Below are positions 30,626 through 43,989 of a stretch of DNA of 64,000 nt, in pieces. The stretch lies in assembly GCA_030544235.1 (NCBI GenBank), contig CM060477.1:7044434-7108433 (forward strand), written 5' to 3'. The notes beneath the pieces are model-generated. The model was not told the origin of the DNA, did not search any database, and worked only from the letters and a program-made list of their open reading frames with translations. Position numbers and translations under genes: made by a program. Position 1 is the stretch's first letter. The number at the start of each line of letters is the position of its first letter. The DNA comes from Lepturacanthus savala. Its lineage: Eukaryota; Chordata; Actinopteri; Scombriformes; Trichiuridae.

Positions 30626-33600
30626 TTACTCCCTTTTCGGCCTTCCTTTCTTTTGCCTCTTTCCGTTATCCTCCACTTCCTCCGCTTTGCTGTGACCGTT
30701 AGTTACCATAGAGCTGCCGTTTGCGATGGGCTTGCCTCCCTTATGCGAGGAGGAGGGTTTTCCTCGGTAAGCGTGGTAGTAGAAGTTGGCGAAGAGGATG
30801 ATGAAGGTGACGGCGTAGCCGATCAGAGCCCACTGCATCCAGCAGGGGAAGTTGCAGCCGGTGTAGAGGGAGTGGCCGGCGTGGCCGATGGTCACGTGGA
30901 ACTGGATCTGTTGGAACACATCAAGTAGACTTTTAGTATATTCCACTACAGATTACTACATGTGATATTTTAAATATTTATTTTCGGAGGAACTATTGCT
31001 ACTTATTTAATCTATACACTACTGTTAAAAAGTTTGGGGTCACCCAAGCAATTTTGTGTTTTCCATGAAAAGTCACACTTTTATTTACCACAATGAGCTG
31101 TAAAATGAATAGAAAATAGAGTGAAGACATTGACAAGGTTAGAAATAATGATAGTTATTTGAAATAATATTTGATGCAATGAGCAAACACATTGTTCCAT
31201 TAGAACAATGGAGTGATAGTTGCTGGAAATGGGCCTCTATACACTTATGTAGATATTGATGCACCAAAACTAGACATTTGCAGCTAGAATAGTCATTTAC
31301 CACATTAGCAATGTATAGAGTGCATCTCTGATTAGTTTAAAGTTATCTTCATTGAAAAAAAGTTTTTCTTTCAAAAATAAGGACATTTCTAAGTGACCCC
31401 AAACTTTTGAACGGTAGTATAAATCTGAATTTCTTCAGTAAAAAATGTTAATTTTTCAGTTCCATTACCAATCAACATTGTTAAATTGACTTTTTTTCAG
31501 TAGAGCTTTTAATGTTAACACATGAAACCACACTGAGCAAAAACAAGTCTGAACCATAGTAAAAAGGAGCAAAATAATATCATGGAATGTAAATCACATT
31601 GCTCTGAAAGAGTTGAAGGAAATCAGTAACAAACTGAGGAGATAGCAGAACTTGAATAAATTGGAAACTGACTGTAACACCAGGATAAAAAAGGCAAACT
31701 TTCATCTCCTCTCTCTTAGCGCTTTAGATGTTTCAAATACTAGTTTACTAGTCAACATCTAACAAGTATCATCTGTGGCTGGAAAACATGACACTTCATT
31801 TCAATTCCAAGTACAACTGCTAAAAGAAATATCTAAAAATAAATAAAGTGATTCCCACCATCTGAATAATGGTGAGGTATTTCTTCCACCAAAGGTACTT
31901 TTGCATCTGAGGTCCCAGAGCAGCGAGGCCGTAGTAACCGTACATGAGGACGTGGATGGAAGAGTTGATGGCTGCACCGAAAAAAGCTGCGGATACGTAA
32001 CAGGGAGCAATTTGAGTCACGTGTGAAAACAGTCGCACCACGGCAACGAAACTTTCTTTAAAAAATCCTAAATGAGCAGATTTGAAACACCCCCCCTCCC
32101 CCAACCCCCTGACCTTTTACTTACATTGCCCACCGGGGACCCACTTGATGCCGATCCACCAGAGGATGAACATGGTGCAGTGGTGGTAGACGTGGAGGAA
32201 GCTGACCTGGGTGAACTTCTTCCTCAGGATGAAAAACACAGTGTCCAGGAACTCCACTCCTTTGGAAATGTAGTACCACCAAAGAGCTGATGCTATCTGA
32301 AGACATGAAACGAGTCAATCACATGACTGCCGTCGTGAGCGATAGCCTCTTTTTATGTGATTATTAGAATCCATTATTACATGGAAACAAGACAATACCA
32401 CACTTTTTAATTCGGTAAGCAGGTAGTTTAATATAAACCAATAAAAGGTCAAAGTCAACATATACAGTGATCTAATATCATAGTATGGATTTATGACAAA
32501 ATATTCAGTATAAAGATAGTGACTTAGATAGTATTTATATCATATTTAATATGATATAGAGCCAATAGAGTATATTGGCTCTATTTGTAATAATGTTTGT
32601 TATTTTCAATATGTGACTAAATAACAAAAATACCTGAAATCATTGTTATTTTTTCCTCTATTGCATAGATATGTAACACAGTAAGAACGGATAGGATCAC
32701 ACTTTATTGAACCCTGAGCTGAAGTTCCGACTTTAACTATAAAATAGAGAGATTTGGAAATCAAACACAACACATTATAGATATTCTTACAAAGAAATAG
32801 TACACACTGGTGCTCTCGAAGCCATTGTGCTGTGGCATCTCTTATCCCTTACTAATACCGTCATGAAAGAGCACGACCTGATGGTGGACATGGAGGCGGA
32901 GGGGGAGGGAAAGGGGGGGTGGTTTAAGGGTGGTGAGACCAATTACTCCAGCCTATCGGAGTAAGCAACTTTATTTATACAGCACCTTCCGACAGCTGAG
33001 ACGTCACATGGTGCTCCATGGAAGAAAATGAGACGATAAGAAATAGGAAGAAATAGAGAGTAGATACAAAATACGCAAAGAACTCCAGTATTGAGCTGCT
33101 TTTTAAGTTTCCACAAATGTGAAGTTCGAAGGGAGAGAGTTTAAAAGTTATGGAGCCACAGCCTCAAATGTTTTTTTAGTTTTAAGTTTAGATTGAGGGC
33201 CAAGCAGCAGACCCTGATCTAACATTCATAGAGATCTTCTGGTGACATATAGGGCTGCAGATATAACTCTACAGATGGTCCACACCCTCTTTTTTGTTGA
33301 ACTCACTAGCGATATAAACTTTCCCAATCTCTCACTTCTCCTTTGTATCCATTTCCTTCTGTAACCTCGGGTTGGGCAATGTCCCCTTAACTGGCAGTTG
33401 AGAGTTCTGATGATTGGTGATGATTGACTATCTCTAAAACTGTAATCGTTGACTACGAAATTCGACAGTTCATTTAACTTTTGTCTAACTTTTAATCAAT
33501 AAATCGTAGCACCTTGAATGTTTTTAGCCTGAAAGCTAACGGCCCAATGCTGCGATTGTATTCTATTCACCCTGGAACTCATGTCTCTTTTGGGAGTTTT

Positions 33601-36505
33601 GTAAAATAGTTCCATACGGGGGGATATTGACTGTATTGTCCATATTTTATCAATCATCGATCATATATTGCAGCTAGCATTGTCACTAATGGCTATGCTT
33701 TTTTCCCACAGTGCTTTGCAGGAATCGTTTGGCCAATCAGAGGCTGATCCAGCTCTTCTTCTTTTTACCGACCTCTCTCATTACTCAGCAGTTATTTTAG
33801 AGATGCCCTTCAACGGCTTATATAGTACAACGGTCTATTTTTATTTTAGGTTAACTAGGCCTATAGAAGATCAGTGTGTGATTCTGACAGGAGGGGGCGT
33901 GGCATCTCCATGGCGGCCAACATCGTGTTGTTGGGTCATCGGAAAAACCTACTGTAACCCCCAAAATACACTGAGATACTACACTACAGAACAATAGAAT
34001 TACAGCATCCTTCCACCCAGTGGACCTTAGTAAGTGTCCATGGAGGTGTGTAAGGTGTGTAAGGTGTGTGTGTGTGTGCATCCATCTACCTGCATATATG
34101 GTGCACAGGTGTTTGTGTGTCGGAGGCAGCACTCACCCTGACTTCATTTACATCATTTGAGTAGTTGACAGGCTGACAGAGGTAGTTGTACCCGGCTGCT
34201 CTAGAGCCTATAAGGAGCTGGTGGTAAGAAACAAACGATAATCAGAAGGAGACGAAGGAAAAGGGTTGAAAAAAGCTAACAAATGACAGCAGAACTAAAC
34301 AAAACCCAGTTTTTACAATAATTCAGAATAATTCTTCACCCATGTTTTATTTTATTTGGGATTTGTTCTTAGATAAAACAGAATCTAAGCCCACTCGACA
34401 ATTGATTTTGTTTTTTGTGTTTTCTCCAATTCTACACTTGTATAAACCATCATTTAATAATGTTATCTGTTAGAATATATATTTTAAATCATTATTTTTC
34501 ATTCGTGACTTCTATCCAAGCCCCACAGCAATAAATTGCTGTAAATATGATCTGTACAGATTATTTATAGTTTACAATTGATCTCATAAAGAAAACATAT
34601 AACCTTTGAAGTGTTTTACAGTGTTTTTTTTGAAACACTCATGGAAATTTTGAACAAGAAACTGGCATCCATCTTTTTTTTCTCTTATTTTACCTTATTG
34701 CAATATGACATTTGATGTTCACAAAATTTGGAGTCTTTTAGATTTTAGTCTAGGCGTTCTTGTCTTCTTTTGTCTTTATTTCCAGCTTCAGTGTGTGCAC
34801 ACGGCCCAGTAGTCTCATTGGCGTTTACCTGCTGATTAGGATCACCTGGCATGTCCGTTCAGTTACGAGGACAATGGGATAAGAACAAGGCTGTGAATAA
34901 TTCTGCGGTTTAAGAACGCCTCATGGATCCGACGTAGACTTTTATCAGGACCTTTAAGAACTGCTTTGTATCAAGCTACAGGTTATTCTTTCATTTGCGT
35001 GAATATATAACAGGTCAAAACTCTTGTGTTTGGGTTTGTAAAATAATAATTAGATGCACAAGCCCTCATGGGCCCATGCACTAAACCTAATGTTCCTCCA
35101 CTTACATATAAAATCCCAAGTAAGTGCTGTCTCTAATTTTCTCTACAAGCTCTACAGGCCATTTCTGGGGGGAAAAAAAGTTCACTGCGAGTCTCATCAC
35201 AAACATGCAACATGCCAAATGGTATAATTGATGACAGTGAAAAACTAAGGCATTAAAAAAAACATCTGCAAGTGTGAAGGACAGAGTTTAATATCTTCTG
35301 AAGTGTGGGGCAGAAAAGTATTTAGTATTGTTTTAGGAGACAATGGAACAGCAGCTGGAGTTGAGGCAGCTTCTTTAATTAGGATTAATATATCTGTTAT
35401 GTGAGGCCTGTGCATAAACTGTTAGACCTGCAGTCTGTTTTATATGAAGCGATTGTTTTTCCTTTTCTTCAATATATCCAAACCATTTCAAAATGTCTCA
35501 ACCCTTCTATTGAGAGATTTATAAGCTGTTGAAGTAGTTTATAAAACTACACGTCTACGTGGGCATTTCTGCACGTTCAGCGATGCACTGACCTCTTTGG
35601 CGATGTAGAAGTTGAGGACCACCATGCTGAAGTTGTAGACTATGAGGGTCTTCCTGAGCGTGTAGGGCTGGCGGTCCTGCATGTATCTAGGCCCCGCCCA
35701 CAGGAAGAACAGGTACAGGCAGCTGATGGCCAGAGTGGGGAGGGGAGATGACATCATGGGCCAGCTCTCCACCCTCTTGTCTGAAGGGAAACGGGTTCAT
35801 GTCAGATGCAAAAACAACTGGGTGCAGGATAATGAGTATATTAAGTTAACACACACACACACACATAGAAACACACACACATGAACAACTAGAACATTCA
35901 ACTTGTAGCATTTGGACAAAAAGATAAAGTACAAGAACTTGTGAGTCCATGATAACGTTATGCATTTTTCTTTTAGCATCATTTTTATGGGTAATAAATG
36001 ATGTGATACAGACATATAGGGGCAATGTATGACAAGGCATCACTATATAGGCACTAAAACACCTTTTAGTTGCCATTTTGGCCATATTATCGATGGTTTA
36101 AACGCGATAATGTAGCACAAGAATTATCTGTTGCTTCTTCCTGGTTCAACTTTGACCCTTAGTTAAGTTCTCAAGCCATTTACCAATGCAACGGGTGACA
36201 GTATCGTACAGTTCACAAAGGTTTATGTTAAAAAAAGGGTGGTTTAAACATTATTGTCAAAACTAACGATTCATCTAGTGATGTCACATTCCTCTTTCTC
36301 AACAATTAAGCTTAAAATATACACATTTCAATGCTTTTGAATGACAAATTCAACAAGTTTCATTTATAAACCACAGTAGTTTTTCAAAAATAATCTTCTG
36401 CGAAGCGGTTTAGAAGTTAATACAAAATCCCAGCTTACCTGCTATAGTAAGGCTCCATTTGTAAAATTCTACACTGTCATTCACCAGATGTGTTACAACC
36501 TCCAT
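30626..36505 (-). CDS. elovl4: ELOVL4 very-long-chain fatty acid elongase
   Basis: Catalyses the condensing step (3-ketoacyl-CoA synthase) of very-long-chain saturated and polyunsaturated fatty acid elongation in the ER membrane; in vertebrates important in retina and brain. Six coding exons on the minus strand: 36505-36439, 35780-35593, 34217-34137, 32296-32125, 31986-31859 and 30907-30626. All have GT-AG ends and joining phases, giving 305 residues. Seen: N-terminus [20 protein letters not shown] with an N-glycosylation site at Asn9 (NDS); the elongase motif [16 protein letters not shown]; the catalytic histidine box HVYHH at residues 147-151; then MYGYYGLAA and QFHVTIGHA with several hydrophobic segments. 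The tail is Lys/Arg-rich and ends RPKRE, in the place of the ER-retrieval signal of the family. Match to fish Elovl4 is close over the whole length. I cannot separate the a and b paralogues without alignment. No break is seen. Confidence 0.93.
31017..31418. mobile_element. MITE with CACTACCGTTC-type ends, copy 3
   Basis: Ends CACTACTGTTAAAAAGTTTGG and CCCAAACTTTTGAACGGTAGT with TA flanks, in the last elovl4 intron. About 402 bp, the shortest of the copies with both ends present. Confidence 0.85.
32960..33270. repeat. Dispersed repeat fragment
   Basis: Begins AGCAACTTTATTTATACAGCACC, a phrase very common at the ends of fish retroelement-derived repeats, followed by AAAATGAGACGATAAGAAATA and similar. 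Intronic in elovl4. Family not resolved. Confidence 0.4.
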
Positions 36506-36530
36506 GGCTCTGCCTTTGGTCTTGTTTATA
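36506..36530 (-). other. elovl4: 5' UTR part of elovl4 start exon
   Basis: The acceptor CTCCCTGCTGCAG ends at 36531, so the exon starts at 36530 and has 25 untranslated bases before the ATG at 36505. Confidence 0.7.
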
Positions 36531-38338
36531 CTGCAGCAGGGAGAGGGAGAGAAGGAAGAAAGTCAGAGTCATTGAGAGCCACCCATATTAAATTACAGGC
36601 CATACGTATCCCATCAGTGTAACTAGTAGCATGAGGAGCGCCATTATGTCGTTATGCCATGCTCACAGTATGTGTGCATGTTTGCAATCATGATGTACAT
36701 GAAACTGAAGTTTGGACGGAGCCCAAGACTGACACGTTAGCAGCCTGTTCATATAAAACAGGCCCCTCAGCGTGTTGTAATATGTATAAAACAGCCACGT
36801 GCCTGAGCCCCGGAGGTCGTAATAGCGGTTTGGATTCTGTTATTCAGTCTTTTTTAGCGTTTCTGTAGCATCCAAAAAAAAAAAAGGATCAGAGCACATT
36901 AGGCCTCTCCTCACTCGGCCTCATTCGAGACAGTACGGTAACATTACCTCCACGAGATGCTAATGCACTTTCCATTGATTCTCATGATTGCTGGTCAGTC
37001 ACAGCAGTTTGAAATAATTGTAGGAAATAGGATGGAGGATATATCTCCCATGTCCCTGACACTCTCTACCGTTACCTGAGAACACAGACGAGAATATTCC
37101 AAATGAAGAAGAGATGCGACAAGTGGAGAAAAACCCATTTAATTATTCCTTTCTCCACCCCCTTAACTTTAAAATAGACCTTTTCTACGAACCCGAACAC
37201 TGATTTGATGCCGATATGGAATCAAAAACTAATAAAAAATTTATAGCAACCAGGAAAAGACAGAGGGATGCTGCATCTCACTGGTGTTGCATAACAATGA
37301 GCTCTTATCCACCTGAGAATAAAGTGTCACTTTTATTAATCTATAATTAATCCCTCACGCCCTCCGTCCCACTTCGGGATTTAAATAATGAATGTCTCTG
37401 TGTGCAGCAACTACTTCATATATCTCCATTACATACAAGACATATGATCCTAACATCACTTTTACTTTATTCATGTGTATTTTATTCCCTTTTGCATGCA
37501 CCATAGGAGGAGACTGCTCCAACTGTCATTGTGCATGCACTATGGCAATTATCTACGAGAAAGGGCGAGATATCATGAGATTGGCAGTTTATTTTCTGCA
37601 GGGCTTCATATATATATATATATAAAAACATATCAGAACCGAGGCGTTAGTTTATCCGCAGCGGGCCGCGGAGGGAAATGCGATAGAGCGGGTTAACCGG
37701 GTTTGTGCGCACACAAAAAGACAGGGGCGCATGTGTCAGCAGGTTTCGCTCGGACCGCTCAAGAGGCTTAAATTCAATTGATCAACGAGCTTAGATGTAG
37801 GCCTAAGTACAAATGCCCAACGACCCACAAGCCCGTTTGATGGTTATCTGCCTGCCTATTTTCTCTATATGGCGCACACACATATAAAAAAAAAAAATGA
37901 GCCTCGCTCACGGGGGAAATGTAATAAACAGCAGCGTAGGCGTCATAGTCTAATACTAACACATTTATTTTAAATTATCTAACACATGCGGCTTAATTCA
38001 ATAAGAAATAGGCGCGACTCTATCATAGAATAAAGGCTAATTAAAAAGGGAGCTTCTGCCCAGGCTTACAGTAACAGGTGGGTGGCTGAGAGGAACTAAG
38101 AAGCGGATGAAGACGAGATTACCAGGTCAGAAAATGTGATGAAAAGTATCCCTCTTGACCCACTTAGGGGTTGAACTGAAAAGAAAGGGGGGTCCGGGAC
38201 TCCCCGAAAATAAGCGAGTCGGAACTAGCAAGTTTTTCAAAAGTAAACGCGTGAAAACAAATGTGTAAAAATGAAACAAGCGCCGGTGAAGAGGTGTTAA
38301 AACAGGCTACGAAAGACGAGAGAAAAGCCGCTACTCAC

Positions 38339-38470
38339 GTCCTGGATATTTAAGAGCGTGTAATGACATCCGGTGCAAATTTGATGCCCCACAACTCCTC
38401 CTCGGCGGCGGCTGCTGGGCTTCTCCTCCTGCCGGTGTTCGCCCCTCCTGCTCGGTGTCTACGCGGCGCT
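38339..38470 (-). other. elovl4: Non-coding first exon and promoter region of elovl4
   Basis: The minus strand has ATCCAGGAC followed by donor GTGAGT at 38338. The flanking 38.38-38.65 kb is GC-rich and CpG-rich, as expected of a promoter. The 5' limit of the exon is a guess. Confidence 0.5.
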
Positions 38471-38724
38471 CCGGTTATAGTTCCACATTAAACAGCAAAT
38501 TTGGCAAGAAACAAGGCAAGTGAAAAAGCTATGACTAAGATAGGCCAATTATGCATTCGGTCTGCGCCGGCGGCTCAGTCGCATCATCTTCTCGCAATCT
38601 CCTGGGTGCCGGGAAGCCGCGGCGCCACTGCGCATGCGCGGATGCACCCTCGTGTGTGTCACAAAAGGCAATTAGCCACTTTCTTCTGTTAATCACCAGA
38701 TGCCTGCATGTATGAAGCCTTTAA

Positions 38725-39070
38725 AGGTCCCATATTCACTTTTTCTTGGTGCTTTTTGAAGTTTTGATAATCTTTTAAAGTATATTTGTGCGTTTTAAGT
38801 ACCAAAAAAATCTAATGTTTCATCTCCTTGTCTTTTACAAGCTTCTATCCATAGCTGTGGAAAGGACAGGTCGTTTTTTTGTGTCTGTCTTCTTAATATT
38901 AATGAGCCACCCCCCCTTCTGATTGGCTGATTTGAGAAGCGTGAGTGACTGTTTGGTTGTGACGTCACAAAGTCCTAAGAGCTCATTTTAGTTCAATTTC
39001 TAGTGTATTCACAGACAATTCAATTAAAATGAAGCTTGATGATATAAAACGTAGGTCATGTGAAATGGTA
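38725..39070. mobile_element. Fragment of a TTAA-target repeat (AGGTCCCATATT end)
   Basis: TTAA at 38721-38724 followed by AGGTCCCATATTCACTTTTTC, the left end of a common fish element. GTGACGTCACAAAGTCCTAA inside also fits. The right end could not be located, so it is probably truncated. Confidence 0.5.
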
Positions 39071-39321
39071 ACACCCTGACAAGTTAAGTTAAATTTAAGT
39101 TTTAAATTATTAACTGTTTCTAAATCTTTAATTTTTTATTTCAAATTCTTGATTTATTTATTATAATCTTATTTATTGTAATTAATTTTATTTCATTCCC
39201 CGTTTAATCATCTGTTTTTAAATTGTATCTTGATGCTTTTAATGTTTTATGTAAAGAATTACCTTATTTAAATATGCTATACAAATATACTTGTCTTGCC
39301 TAAACACAAGTGTTTATAAGT

Positions 39322-39322
<1 letters not shown>

Positions 39323-39360
<38 letters not shown>

Positions 39361-39589
39361 TATACACACATATATGTGTGTATATGTATATGTGTATATG
39401 TATATGTATATATATGTATATGTATATATGTATATATATGTATATACATATATATATGTATATATGTGTATATATATATATACATATATATATGTGTATA
39501 TATATGTATATGTATGTATATATGTATATGTATATGTATGTATATATGTATATGTATATATATATATGTATATGTATATATATATATAT
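39323..39589. repeat. Long (TA)n/(TATG)n satellite
   Basis: About 267 bp composed almost only of TA, TATG and TATACA units. It creates three overlapping 96-120 residue Tyr/Ile/Met/Cys open frames, which are artefacts. Confidence 0.95.
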
Positions 39590-40150
39590 CTAAGAATAGC
39601 CCAAGATTAGCTGAAGCTAACCACTATGTGGTCCCAAACATTTCCTACACCAGTCAATTATTTGTTATATAAAATAAATAAATGATGACATGTAGTATGC
39701 AAACCTATGTTTTTAAGGCACAGTTTCTGAATATGTGCTCTATGGATTGAGCATTTTGAATGGGACAGAATTTATTTAGCACCTAGAACTTCTTATAATC
39801 ACAAAGCAAATCAACTTTCACCTATGATGATACCTTTAACAAACTGAATAACTATGACCTATTTATCTCGCATACAAACTAATTAACCAAAATATATAAA
39901 TCTACCCCTTGAGGTATTTATGTTTATGCATTTAGAGCATGTTTCCATACTCACAAGTTCTCTAAATTCATGTATTTTGTCTTTGCAGGTTAACCATGCT
40001 CGTTCTGCCCATTCCGGCCCACTAGGTGGTGCTGTTCAGCTATTTTTGGATCTGGAAATGACCTGCAGTCACTCCCCTGCTCAACAGATGAGATGAGGTT
40101 TCCTTGAGGGAAGCCTATTTTATTCTCTCACAGTAAGTTCCTCTTTTTTT

Positions 40151-40172
40151 GCAGCAGCAGCAGCAGCAGCAG
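40151..40172. repeat. (GCA)n trinucleotide run
   Basis: Seven GCA units following a T run. No exon context. Confidence 0.9.
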
Positions 40173-40199
40173 TCTACCATAACATCCTGTCGCCCAATA

Positions 40200-43100
40200 C
40201 ACAACATCTACTTTGTAAACAGTGGCGGCCTACATCACAAGGGAAACACCAAATACCCCAATGAAAATGAGCTGAGCTGATAGCATACTCACTAGCTCTT
40301 GCATTTGCACACATGTTTAAATATAGGGTGGATTGTGCCACTTTGGCGCTCCATCGCTTTATCCTTTTCCAATGTCATTTATAGATTTCTTCTGTTACTT
40401 TTCTTTTCCATGAGCTGTGGTGACAGAACCAGCAGGACAGGTCTAATCTGTTCCAAAGAACCAAGGGCTGCTAGTATCCTAAACAGTGAAAGAAAGTAAA
40501 AAGAGTTATTTCTGCTGCTGATTCAGAGGAATTCATTTTTATAATTTCTCCTCAGATCAGAAGCATAAATTTACTGAATCCTGCCAAGGTCTAAAACCGT
40601 CCTTTTTTCTGTGCTTACATGATATAAATGATAAAAAAATGTCAGTATATTTGAGATTCTGCAGGGTTGGTAACAAATCCCTGTACAAAAACCAATGCAA
40701 TCTGTAAAGTGGCTCATTTTTAATTCATCCATTAGTCATTTATCCACCCAGAAATAGCACATATACACAATTTACAAATTATGTCACTATAAAGACTTGT
40801 GTAAAAATTTGTACTTGGCATATTTTTATATATTTCCTTAATTCCGGAAAGATAAAAACACATTTCATGAATGGTCTTCATTCAATGCTAAATTCTACAA
40901 CAACAACAGGAAAAAAAACATTGGAAAAGTCGTTTCTTCTGGCACAATTTATTGCACATTTGCCTTGATGATTGGTTTCATGAATGCAATTGCAATATAA
41001 TTATGATACGCGCAGATATTTGCAGAGGCAGCAGAAAACCTCCTCCCGTTCCTTGCCTAAGGGCGGTGCGGAACTTTAATCAGTTCTCGAGGAAAAGCTT
41101 ATAAAGTTTATAGCCGCGTTCAGACGAAAGTCGATCCAAAAGTTTTTACGAGGGCACAGGACGAAAGTGAAAATAAACCATTAAAGTTCCATTTAAAAGA
41201 CATTAGAACGAGAGGACAAAAATACATTGAAATCGTTGTATAATTAATTTATTGGACAACTGCAGCGAACGATAATGTTTTAACAGACTTCAGGTATTTA
41301 GGAAGCTTGTTCCACAGGTGTGGAGTATAGAAATTTAACCGCTTCATCTTGCTTGGTTTTGATCCTGGGAGCACTGAGTAAACCTGTCCCAGATGACCCG
41401 AGGGGATCTGGATGCTTCCTAAGACACAAATAAATCAGACGTGTATTTGGGCCCGAGGTCATTTACTGCTTTATAGGCTAGTAATAGGATTTTTGAAAGC
41501 TATGTTTGATACGGAGGAAGATTTAAGGACTGGTGTAATGTGCTCCATTTTCTTGGTGTTCATGAAGACTCTGGCAGCAGCTTTCTCGATGGGATGCAGC
41601 TGTCTGATTGTTTTTTGGGGGTTTTTTTGACGTTACAATAGTCTAGCCTCCAAAAAAAACAAATGAAAAAAATGCGTGAGATAGTTTTTCTGGATCTTGT
41701 TTAGAAAAATCCATTAATTCTTGTTATGTTTTTTATTTTTACTATTGAAAGTTAGAGCAGAGTTTTAAACTACACCAAGATTTCTGGGTTGATTTCTAAG
41801 TTTTAATTTATGTCATTGATTCAAGGTGAATACTGAGCCTTCTGCTGTGAACATTGCAGATTCACCTGCCTGACTGTACACTCTGGTCTTACAGTGCACA
41901 CACAGTGGACACACAGACACACATCTGTATGGTCCACTTTGGTTTTGGCATATATTCGAGAACGTGGCGAACGGAGAATGCAAAGGAGGCACGTTTGCCG
42001 TCCCGTAATGATAATAAATGCCATGAATACCGTCGCTCCAGCCGACCACATCAGTGTAACCTGCAGGGTTGAGCTGGCTGCAGATTGTGGGCTGAATAAA
42101 TATGTTTAATATTAGAACAGCCCTGAATAGTGCGCTAACAACTCCTGGCTGTGTTACCGTCGGCAGTCTCTGTGTAAAGTGGTATGGCTCATGTGACACT
42201 CACATCTGGAAAGTATGTCCCATCGACTTGTGGTTGTTCAGCTTTGTGGTGTTTTTTAAATTTGGGATCACATTTTGGATTCGCTGCATAAAGAGCCTAT
42301 GTAGAACTAATGTGCTTATTATACAGTCGAATAATTGAAAAGTATAGAGAACGTCCATTAGTTATACACGGTGTCGTACATGTGACGCAAGTACATTTGC
42401 AAGATCTTATAATAAATTAGCTTATACCCCCCTTGGTGCTCAGATTTCAATGTGTAATCACATTATATAGAAAAAGTGGATAAATTGAAAAAAGAACAAT
42501 CATTAAAAAAACTAACATCTAAGACATATGCAAGATTACAGAGAGAGAAGAGAGTCAAGATGAAAAACAAGCATTTCATCTTTTTTGAATGGTTTTATCA
42601 TATCCATGTACAATAGAATGATCACCCACCAACACAGAGACAAATAGAACTTGTATTGGCATCATTAAAAGCACGATTGAATAAGTTCATGTCCACTTTT
42701 GAGGAACTTTATCAGAAAGAGCCATGAGCCACACACCATTGGGCAATTTAGAGTCTTGAGTTAACCAAAGCATGTTGCTGGACTGTGGGAGGAAGCCGGA
42801 GAACCGACGAGAACCTATGCAGACACAGGGAGAACATGCAAAAAGCTCCCGGCTCAAGGACTGGAACCTGCGAGCTGGTTATTGAAAACTTCAGCTCAAT
42901 CGGTTCCCAGTGCATTGAGAAGTGACGCGAGGGTGTGACAAAATACCATGGGAATGAGAACGGGACGTTATTTTGTAATCTATTGAAAGTTGAAAGACGA
43001 CAGATGAACCGTTGGCCATCCCAGTGCTTGGGGAAATCATTCATGCCTGCAGAAAACTGATGTTTTTGTGCGTTTCACAAGCATCTGCTGGAACCTCCAA

Positions 43101-43740
43101 CAATTACCACAGTTCCATTAGTGAGACAAACCACAAACAGTCAAGTCCATTTTTTTTATATAACGCCAAATCACAGCTAAGTTATCTCATGACGCTTATA
43201 GAAAGCAGATTTAGACTTTTGTACAGAGACCCAACATTCCCCCTGCAAGCAATTATGAAGGGAGTCAAACGTCTTGCTTGTCTTTGCTTATTCAAATAAC
43301 GTGCAAAATTCTGTAAATGGGTACAGAGTGTACTTGGTAAACAACAGCTAAGGCGTCGACACCAGATATCCCGATGCATCATCAGAGCAAAAGAAAGATG
43401 GTGATGCTAGAGAGTAGTAAAGCGAGAGGCCTCGTTAGACTCGTTCATCAATGGTAAGGGAATATATTTAATTAACAGGAAGTGAATTCCGTTACCCGTA
43501 TAATGGAATCACTTCCTTAAATAATCGCCAGAATTCTCGTCAGCAATCAATCATCTCAGTCTTAACCACAGCCAATAGCAGGAAGCTGTAGGAGCTTCGG
43601 GCAAACAACATCAACGCTGACGCAGGTGCACAGGCATGCAGATAGGGAGCATTTACAAGAATCCACGAGTCATCATATTTAAAAGAAATGACATATTGCT
43701 GCAAGTATGAAAATTGTTGGCCACATTTAAGATAGTTTAC
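40200..43740. other. Gene-free region with a degraded dispersed repeat
   Basis: About 41310-41620 contains phrases typical of a widespread fish repeat (CATTTACTGCTTTATAGGC, TAAGGACTGGTGTAATGTGCTCC, AGACTCTGGCAGCAGC). About 43140-43215 has a retroelement-like end (TATATAACGCCAAATCACAGC). No exon with motif and splice support. Confidence 0.5.
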
Positions 43741-43746
43741 TTTATA

Positions 43747-43983
43747 GTTTACCGTTCAAAAGTTTGGGGTCGCTTAGAAATAGCTTAGCTAATGTGGTAA
43801 ATTACTATTATAGCTGCAAATGTCTATGTTGTGCAATATCTATCACTTTCTATCACTTTGTTTGAAGGAAAACAATATTATTTCAAATACAAATCATTAT
43901 TTCTAACCTTGTCAATGTCTCGACTATATTTTCTATTTATTTTACAACTCATGGTGGTGAATAAAAGTGTGACTTTTCATGGG
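43747..43983. mobile_element. MITE with CACTACCGTTC-type ends, truncated copy 4
   Basis: Starts ACCGTTCAAAAGTTTGGGGTC and ends GAATAAAAGTGTGACTTTTCATG, where the other copies read AAAAGTCACACTTTTATTTACC on the opposite strand. The outermost end on one side is missing. Confidence 0.75.
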
Positions 43984-43989
43984 ATGGGT

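Noticed and set aside
39291..39672. Three overlapping Tyr/Ile/Met-rich frames
   Set aside because: Translation of the TA/TATG satellite.
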